From NCBI RefSeq assembly GCF_000400465.1, contig NW_008806295.1, positions 1 to 64,000 of the forward strand: a DNA stretch of 64,000 nucleotides. Reading direction: 5' to 3'. The translations under genes and the position numbers were made by a program. This DNA is from Wallemia ichthyophaga EXF-994. Its lineage: Eukaryota; Basidiomycota; Wallemiomycetes; Wallemiales; Wallemiaceae. Positions 56,426 to 64,000 of the stretch are shown here, piece after piece. The notes below the pieces were generated by a model that saw only the letters and a list, made by a program, of their open reading frames with translations, was not told where the DNA came from and searched no databases. Every line of letters starts with the position of its first letter. Within the stretch, counting starts at the first letter, position 1.

Positions 56426-56533
56426 CACCGTTCGAATTGAAGGAGGCTGCTATTGAATTACTAGTCATCAACTCAATTTAATAGCTTTGAGTATTTCCAA
56501 GCCGATTTCTCTTGATCAAACATCTTAATCCCC

Positions 56534-56561
56534 AACCACCACCACCACCACCACCACCACC
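56534..56561. repeat. (CCA)n microsatellite
   Basis: About nine CCA/ACC units in the intergenic region 20 bp upstream of the kinesin start codon. Likely part of the promoter or 5' leader. Confidence 0.8.
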
Positions 56562-56579
56562 GATATACAAAGCCTTCAA

Positions 56580-59500
56580 ATGTCGGGCAACATCAGAGTT
56601 GTAGTCCGATGTAGACCTCTAAATAGCAGAGGTGCGTTTATAACCGACATCACCACTATCTCACAACCCCCGTAGAAGTCTCAAGGGGTGCCAAAGGACT
56701 TATACGCATGGAAGGTAATCACACATACCTCGATCCTCCTCCTCCTGGTGCTTTAGCGGTTGGCGAGAAATCCACTGCGAAGAAGACGATGAATTTCACC
56801 TTTGATAAGTCATATTGGTCTGCAGGTCCCAAAGACGAGCCCACGTACGCGTCTCAGCAGACACTATACGACGATCTCGGTGATGAACTCCTTGAACACG
56901 CTTTCCAGGGCTTCAATTGTTGTATCTTTGCGTACGGCCAAACTGGCTCCGGTAAGTCTTACTCTATGATGGGCTATGGAGAAGACAAAGGTATTATACC
57001 CCTCACTTGTGAATCCCTATTCACGCGGATCGCTTCAAATCGCAACCCAAATCTCGGTTTCACTGTTGAATGCTCTTATATGGAAATTTACAATGAAAAA
57101 GTCAAAGACCTCCTCAATCCACGCAATATGAACAATCTTAAGGTTAGAGAGCATCCTAATCTTGGCCCTTACGTCGAAGACTTGAGCAAACTCGCTGTAA
57201 ATTCTTATGACGAAATGATGAATATGATGGATGAAGGTAACAAGGTGGGGGATACTTTTAGCTGTAACTCTCTCCTTACACTCCCCAGGCACGTACAGTT
57301 GCTGCTACTCAAATGAATGCAACTTCTTCACGTTCACATGGTGTTTTCACTCTCATTCTCACTCAAAAGCGCATGGACGTTGATACAGGTATGGAAGGTG
57401 AGAAGGTCAGTCGTATCTCTTTGGTCGACTTGGCTGGCTCAGAGCGAGCAAATTCAACTGGTGCAACTGGTCAACGTCTTAAAGAAGGTGCAAACATCAA
57501 CAAATCTCTGACTACGCTTGGTAAGGTCATTGCAGCACTTGCACAAGCCTCTGGTACACCAGATAACCTTGTCAAGGGAAAGAAGAAGCGTCCCGAAGAC
57601 TTTGTACCCTATCGTGACTCTGTCCTCACCTGGTTGCTCAAAGACAACCTCGGTGGTAACTCAAAGACTGCTATGATTGCCGCAATATCGCCTGCAGATT
57701 ATGAAGAGACTCTCAGTACACTTCGTTACGCCGATCAAGCTAAAAAAATTAAAAACAAGGCTATTGTTAATGAAGATCCAAACGCTAAGCTCATTCGTGA
57801 ACTTAAAGAAGAACTCGACGCCTTGCGTGTGAGAGCTGCTGGCGCTTCTCAAGAATCAACCTTCGATCCATCTGTTCCTCCAGAAAAGCAAATGGTCCAG
57901 TACAAGAGTCATACAGGTGAGATTAAAGAGGTCTCTAAAGCCAACTTGCAAGATCAAATGGAGCAGTCTGAAAAGCTTATGAGCTCTCTCAACGAAACTT
58001 GGGAGGAGAAGCTCCAAAAGACTCAAGAGATCCAAGTTGAAAGAGAAAAAGCACTCGAAGATCTCGGTATCACTGTTGACAAAAAGGGTGTTGGTGTGAG
58101 TACACCAAAGAAGATGCCTCATCTTGTCAACCTCAATGAAGACCCCCTCATGAGTGAGTGTTTAATTTATCAAATCAGACCAGGTCAAATGCTCGTCGGT
58201 AACATGGAATCAGAGAAAGCGTGCGAGATTAAGCTTTCTGGTCACACAATCCTAGACGAACACTGTGTTTTCATTAACGAGGGAGGAAGCGTTCATATAT
58301 CACCTCTCCCTGAAGCCATGGTTATGGTCAATGGCAACAAACTTGAAGCTGGTGTACCACATAAGCTTTTTTCAGGATACCGCATCATATTAGGAGAGTA
58401 CCACGTATTCAGATTCAATCATCCAGAAGATGTTAGAAAAGCTCGTGAGACAAGAGCATCAAGGATGAACCTTAGCATGACAGCTGCTGAGTTAGAAGCG
58501 CTTTCTGCACCGGATGACTCACATAATATGAGGTCAGGATCACCATCTGAAAGTTTCGCGCACACCTTCGATTGGGAGTCAGCAAGGAAAGAGGCTATTG
58601 AAAAATCAGGTGTTAACTTTGACGATTACAATGACGAAGATTTGGACAAAATATACGAGGATCTGATAAAAATTCGTACCGTTCGAAAAGCCCGCCCGGA
58701 ATCGAGAATGAGTATGTTAGATGGTGATAGTGAATTTGGAGACTCAAGCAACGGTCGCTTATTGTCTGGCGAAACTATCACTGATGATACCAGTATCGAC
58801 CCATCAAATGCTCTTGATTCGGATGTCAATAGCAAGGTCGAAAATATACCAAAACAAGATGTAGACATTATCAAAGCTCAGAATGACAAAATGGCTCAAA
58901 GGCTTCAACTATACCAGAAGCAAATGACTATGATGGTTCGCAAGCACAAGGAATACAAACGCCGCAACTCTAACGAAAGCTTTGAGCCAGCTTTGTTCAG
59001 TGATGAAGAGGTTGAGCATATAAATAACGTTTTGGCAAAATGGAAGCGGTTAAGAAGAGTGGCTATGGCTGAAGCTGCCCTCACTAACGCTGTATTTGTG
59101 AAAGAAGCTAATGTAATGGTGGGTGGTTAGAGTCTCAGTAGAATCAATTCTTACTGACAAATCACAGAGCAACGAGCTTATGACTGGTGTTTCATATAAT
59201 TTGACGGTGGATGCTGGGGGAGCCCTATCCTTTCCACAATCAGCACTAGAAACCATTGCTGGACTTGGGGAATTCGGTGAAGTTTCTAGCAAATCTACAT
59301 CCACCACAAACGCATTCAAGCCTGTCATTGCCGTTAAAGTGATTGACAGAAAGAACAATAGCGTTTATTTGTGGTCGCTGGAGAGACTTCATCAGCAGCT
59401 TCAGAGAATGCGAAATGTTACTCTCTTTATCGACAGACCGAACGTCAGTCAGCACTTTGCAACACTTGAGCCCTTCTACTCTCAAGACCCACCAGAGTAT

Positions 59501-61572
59501 TCATTTATTGGAGTAAGTAGGATTTATTAGTAACAATAATAATCTGACATAAGAGACAGTCTGCACTTTTATCGCTTTCGCCAATATTGAGGCAGAAATC
59601 CATTTCATACCAACTTCCAATATTCTGCAGATACACCACAGAAGCGCTTGGTTCATGTAAGGTTGAATTGAGAATAGCATCGGTTATACCACCTGCAAAT
59701 AGTAGTCCAAATGATACTGTCAGTAGTGGCACTCTCACTCCACGCTCTTCAACATCCGCAACGCTATCACAGGCACCAGGAATGATTAAATCACCAAGCA
59801 TCAATCAAATCATAGATACACATATTCCAATCGGATCAAAGATAAGCCTCGCAATCATGGTTGACCATGTTCGTGGACTTACCTCCAAAGACTTTGGCAG
59901 CATACACTGTCAAATCCGCCTGACATCGTTTGCCGGCCCAAATGCTGACATTGAGGATGTTTTCTCTTCTGCTGTTGCCGATCTTGGTGATGGCGATTCG
60001 ACTGACCTCAAGTTGCGCAAAACGATCTCTTTCACTGTCACTGAAGATGTGGCTCGGTATTTGTGCAACGACTATGCACCAATAGAGTGGGTAAATTTGG
60101 CTTAGAATTACATTTCTGACAACCATGCCAGATTCTTTGCAGCAGTTAAACCCTCGTTTATGGATGGTCTGCAAAATTCAGACATCTCGAGAGAGCAAGC
60201 TAGACTGTCCCCAAAAGTTGGAAGACATTCTAAGAATATGTCAATGTCATCATCTGGTCGCAAATCAGAAGTTGAGTTGCTTCATGAAGAAAAGCACGAC
60301 ATCTCAACTTGGCTGCAAGTCCAGGAGTTGGATGCAAGCGGGGAATACAAACCAGTTCAAGTCTCTTCAAACGGATCACTTGATCCTGGTAGCTTCAGTT
60401 TGAGACAGGGTCTTCAAAGAAGAATTGTGCTCACTATGAGTCATCAGTCTGGTCGGCAATTGCGTTGGAGGCGTGTGAACAAGCTTTCTTTGGGTGATAT
60501 TCGCCTCCTTGATTCTAAAGGTCGTTTGCATGAAAGCTCTTCCAGTGGTGACATAGATATACCACTTCCCAAGCACCAAGAACCACGATACAATGCCGAT
60601 GGGTCATCTCATCTTACAGTCACTTGTGGATGGGATTCTGGTAGGCATGACGCCTTATACCTCAATAGAGTTACTGGAAGTGGTCATCGTGTTTTAATGA
60701 GACTGAAATGGAGAGTCGATATTGAGAATTGCGAAGAGAGTGCATCATTTGCGATGGATGTGGCAGTCAACATTTACGGCAGAGACAGCAGCGGGCCATC
60801 AAAACTCATGTCATTCTTATCTTCAACTAAGTTACTCCATAAAACCAGCTCGCTATTCACCTTGAAAATGAGTCCACACCCATCACGATCGGCCAAGGCG
60901 TTGTGGAGAACAGATACCAATGGCAGATACATCAGAGGAGAAGAGAATCTCGGCGGCTGGAAAGTTAGGGGGATATCCCTAGTAGAAGATTTCGATGCTT
61001 TGAAGAAGCGCGAGAAATTGATTGCAGACGTTCAAGCTACAAAATCAGTGATGAACGCCATAGGAAATTCAAAAACAATCAAGAGGACGAATACAGAAGA
61101 TGCTGATAAGCTTGCGAAGAAGGTAGTGCAATGTTGGGAAGAAACAGCAAGAGGACCAACTATCGTCTCAGTGAGCGATCCAATCGGTCTAGAGAATGAA
61201 AATGAACCATTGACACCGCTGGATCTTGGATATACACCAACAGTCACATTGCAACCGCGATCAGATTCAAGATCAAAAGCTGGATATATGTTGCATCTTA
61301 CAGATGCACATAATGACAGCTGGTCTAGACGATTCTTCGTTTTGAAGAGACCTTGGTTGTACATCTATACATCATCGAATGAGTTGGATGAGGTTGGTGT
61401 AGTCAATCTGTCGTCAGTCAAGTTGGAGAGGAGCAAAGAGGTTGAAGAGCTCTTACAAAGAAAAAACACGTTTACAATATACTCACAGTCTAACTCTTAT
61501 ATCCTACAAACAGCCAACGAAAAGGATTTGGATGATTGGTGGCGCAAAATAAACCCATTACAGTTTACTTGA
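56580..61572 (+). CDS. Kinesin-3 motor protein, Unc104/KIF1 type
   Basis: Six exons, 56580-56631, 56676-57244, 57289-59118, 59168-59512, 59560-60086 and 60132-61572, give 1587 residues; introns are 44-49 nt. Motor domain about residues 1-370: [13 protein letters not shown]-loop [11 protein letters not shown], switch [10 protein letters not shown], switch [19 protein letters not shown]. An FHA domain follows (about 494-585, [13 protein letters not shown]), then coiled coil and the KIF1B-type and DUF3694-like middle ([17 protein letters not shown] across a splice). A C-terminal PH domain (about 1485-1585, [29 protein letters not shown]) is also present. This is the full Unc104/KIF1A architecture for plus-end transport of endosomes and vesicles by phosphoinositide binding. 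An apparent frameshift after exon 3 disappears with the 49-nt intron. Confidence 0.93.
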
Positions 61573-61866
61573 TTAACACAACGCTTTTTTTTTATCAAAC
61601 AATTTGTTCTTATAATACATCGTTAGATACCATAATAAGAGACTAATTCTGTTTAACTAAATAAATATGAGTAGAGCAAAATTTAAGACAAACCCTAAGC
61701 ACAGAATAGTTCAGATTGTCTAAACAGTATTTAAAGTTATAATGATCGTTTATAAGTTTGACATATACAAAAAAAAGTGAGATATAAATTGTGTATTCCG
61801 AATTTAGACTTAAGCAAATTTTCCGTAATTACTGAAACTCGAGAAAAATTAGAATTATCTGCAACA
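61573..61866. other. AT-rich intergenic region
   Basis: About 290 bp between converging genes (kinesin-3 and the repeat precursor), very AT-rich. It presumably holds both 3' ends; nothing else was seen. Confidence 0.5.
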
Positions 61867-63886
61867 TTAGAAGTGATTTTGTTGGTTGGAAAGGATATTG
61901 ATAAGAGCATCAATATCGATCAATTGGCCACCGCGCTTGTGGGTCTTGATGTTTGAGAGGGCGTCGACGACAGCATCAACATCGATGAGAGAAGGCTGAG
62001 AGCCGCCACGCTTCAAAATGTTGGAGAGAATGTTTGCGCCAAGATCTAAATCAAGGAGGCCACCGCCGTTGTCATCGTTTGATTGCTTGTCGCCCCATTG
62101 GCCACCGCTGCTTCCGCAGTTGTCGCCACAGGATTGATCGTCACCCCATTGACCGCTGTTGTTTTGCTCGTAAGAGCCGCTGTTGTTTTGTTCAGATGAG
62201 CCATCTTTGTTCACTTCGTATGAGCCATTTTGGTTCTGGTCCACAGTGGTCGCCACAGGATTGGTCGTCACCCCATTGGCCACCGTTGTTGTTGGATGAG
62301 TCACCGTTGTTTTCACCCCATGAGCCGCCGTTGTTGTTGTTGGATGAGCCACCGTTGTTTTCACCCCATGAGCCGCCGTTGTTTCCGCCAGATTGGTCAT
62401 CCTTGTTCTCATCACAGTCGGCATCGTCCTTGTTCTTGTCTCCGCCGTTGTTTTCACCCCATTGGCCATCACCGCAGTTGTCACCACAGGATTGATCGTC
62501 ACCCCATTGACCGCTGTTGTTTTGCTCGTAAGAGCCGCTGTTGTTTTGTTCAGATGAGCCATCTTTGTTCACTTCGTATGAGCCATTTTGGTTCTGGTCA
62601 TAAGAGCCATCTTGGTTACCGTTCCATTGGCCGTCTTTGTGTTGCTCGTATGAGCCATCCTTGTGTTGCTCGTATGAAGAATCTTTGTGTTGCTCGTATG
62701 AAGAATCTTGGTGGGTGCTCCATTGACCATCTTGACCACCTTGCTGGTCTTCTGGACAGTCTTCACCGCGCTTGTGGTGGTAACCGTGAGACTTCTCCTT
62801 GTTGGAAAGGATATTGATAAGAGCGTCAATGTCGATCAATCCACCGCTGCGCTTGTGGCCTGAGAGGTTTGAAAGAACGTTGACGAGAGCGTCGATATCA
62901 ATCAAACCGCGCTTGAAGTGACCTTGTTGGTTGGAAAGGATGTTGATAAGGGCGTCAATGTCGATCAACTCCCCACGACGTTAACGAGAGCGTCGATATC
63001 AATAAAACCGCGCTTATGGCTGTTGTTGAGAACGTTGGCGACAACATTGGCGTCGATAAGCTCGCCGCCGCGCTTGTGGTGACCGTGACCATGACCATGA
63101 CTGTTTTTTTCCTCGTTGGAGAGAATGTTGATAAGGGCGTCAATGTCGATCAACTCCCCACCACGCTTGTGGCTCTTGAGATTTGAGAGGAGGTTGACGA
63201 TGAGGTCAATGTCGATCAGAGAGCCGTCACGCTTAAAGTGACTTTGTTGATTGTTGAGAGCATTGATAACTGCATCAATGTCGATCAACTCCCCGCCACG
63301 CTTGTGGCTCTTGAGGTTTGAGAGGAGGTTAATGATGAGGTCAATGTCGATCAGAGAACCACCGCGCTTGTGATGGTTAGTGAGTATGTTTGCGACAACG
63401 TTGGCGTCAATGAGTTTACCATCCTGGTAGTGAGCTTCCTTGTGTTGCCATTGACCACCACGCTTGAAGTGGTGACTTTCCAAGTTTGAGAGCAAGTTGA
63501 CAACAGCGTCGATGTCGATTAATTGGCCATCACCACGTTTGTGTCCTTTGAGGTTTGAAAGGAGGTTGAGGACGAGGTCGATGTCGATAAGAGAACCTCC
63601 ACGCTTGTGGACTTGTTCGTTTGAGAGGGCGTTAACCAAAGCATCGACGTCGATGAGTTCATCATCGGAACGCTTGTGGTAACCGTGATGACTGTGGCTT
63701 TCGTTGGAGAGAATGTTGATGAGTGCGTCAATGTCGATCAATCCACGCTTGTTGGTCTGGCTGATAGCGCTGATGTTCTGTGCAAAAGTTAGACTGTAGT
63801 GACAGCAACTAGATACAACCCACCTCCACTGGAGCAGCGAGAACAGAGGCGCTGAGGGCCATGAGAGCGACGACTGAAAATTTCAT
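61867..63886 (-). CDS. Secreted kexin-processed repeat-peptide precursor (two frame breaks)
   Basis: Exon 1, complement(63824-63886), encodes 21 residues, a signal peptide MKFSVVALMALSASVLAAP. After a 46-nt intron, exon 2 (63777 down to 61867) starts NISAISQTNKR and continues with about 16-17 units of consensus LIDIDALINILSN plus a variable His/Ser/Lys-rich linker, almost every unit ending in Lys-Arg, the Kex2 cleavage signal. Subtypes alternate: IDIDALINILSN, IDIDLIINLLSN, IDANVVANILTN. A spacer of about 200 residues rich in Asp, Asn, Gln, Gly and Trp, with SYEQHKDG, GSWGENNGG and SCGDNCG repeats, divides the units. Two out-of-frame junctions, near 62983 and 62243, change the frame and then restore it. 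Fungal relatives in design are Ustilago Rep1-type repellents and other kexin-processed precursors. Function unknown. A TATA box lies near 63955. Confidence 0.8.
62126..62241. repeat. 116-bp exact direct repeat, copy 1
   Basis: This segment of the D/N/Q-rich spacer is identical over 116 bp to 62484-62599 (offset 358 bp). Copy 1 ends exactly where the second frame break begins, so the break is probably the junction of a repeat-mediated deletion or duplication. Confidence 0.9.
62484..62599. repeat. 116-bp exact direct repeat, copy 2
   Basis: Partner of 62126-62241, identical over 116 bp. It lies in the uninterrupted part of the spacer, where it reads on in frame into the GSYDQNQNG repeats. Confidence 0.9.
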
Positions 63887-63952
63887 TGTAACGAGTGTTG
63901 TGTTGTGAAAAGGTGAGAGTTTGAGATGGAGAAGAGAGAATAGAATGCGCGT

Positions 63953-63960
63953 AATTTATA
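63953..63960 (-). promoter_or_regulatory. TATA box of the repeat-peptide precursor
   Basis: TATAAATT on the minus strand, about 67 bp upstream of the start codon at 63886. A consensus TATA box at this spacing fits a strongly expressed secreted-protein gene. Confidence 0.45.
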
Positions 63961-64000
63961 GTCAATGGAAATTCTGCCTGTCACTCATTTTCATTACCGT

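Noticed and set aside
59110-59170. Apparent frameshift in the kinesin-3 gene after KEANVM
   Set aside because: A 49-nt intron (59119-59167, GTGGGT...CTGAC...CACAG) removes the stop and gives the conserved KEANVMSNEL junction.
62000-63800. CRISPR-like or satellite array at the right end
   Set aside because: The periodicity is in codons of an open reading frame with varying spacing and synonymous differences. It is a protein-coding repeat.

Overview
The window is eukaryotic nuclear DNA from a compact fungal genome. Coding density is high and intergenic gaps are short. Almost every gene I could assemble has GT-AG introns of only about 41 to 64 nt, often with a CTAAC or CTNAC-like branch point. 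Protein types (two MFS siderophore transporters, an NRPS-type adenylation enzyme, a Set9/Suv4-20 H4K20 methyltransferase, a Kin4-type kinase, an Unc104/KIF1 kinesin-3, an external NADH dehydrogenase with EF hands, kexin-processed repeat peptides) point to a filamentous or dimorphic fungus, most likely a compact basidiomycete of the Wallemia kind. The genus is an inference from gene style, not from a marker. All exon joins were made by hand; in nearly every case the exon lengths add up to a multiple of three.

Left end (1-9.1 kb): four copies of a 5-bp telomere-like unit (AACCT/TTAGG) abut a decapitated concentrative nucleoside transporter. Then come an R3H-SUZ RNA-binding protein, a HIT-type zinc-finger protein, an HPP-family membrane protein and INO80 subunit ARP8. 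An exact 1060-bp tandem duplication spans the divergent promoter of ARP8 and mitochondrial ribosomal protein bL9m and leaves one broken copy of each. TSC13 enoyl reductase closes this part. 9.1-23 kb: tRNA-Asp, a 1050-residue His-rich coiled-coil protein, a small mitochondrial protein, uS17m, LTV1, DNA topoisomerase I, an external NADH dehydrogenase with a 28-nt microexon, and a cystathionine beta-synthase without the regulatory domain.

23-47 kb carries a loose iron/siderophore theme. It holds a tiny three-exon secreted Cys-rich peptide, siderophore-transporter-like MFS gene 1, an orphan membrane protein, two unlike PP2C phosphatases, SET9, an ABCC transporter divergent from a stand-alone adenylation enzyme, a Kin4-like kinase, a kynurenine-aminotransferase-like enzyme, an EAF-like protein, and siderophore-transporter-like MFS gene 2. 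Exact ATCWGATAA motifs (the site of fungal iron-responsive GATA repressors) lie upstream of, or in the first intron of, the secreted peptide, both transporters and the ABC/adenylation pair.

47-64 kb: a gene-poor stretch with tRNA-Glu(CTC) and intron-containing tRNA-Pro(TGG), a WW-domain protein, nucleoporin Nup120, an equilibrative nucleoside transporter and a full kinesin-3. The window ends with the most striking locus: a secreted precursor with about 16-17 repeats of the type LIDIDALINILSN separated by Lys-Arg kexin sites. It is interrupted by a D/N/Q/G-rich spacer and by two out-of-frame repeat junctions. It looks like a multi-peptide pro-protein of unknown function.
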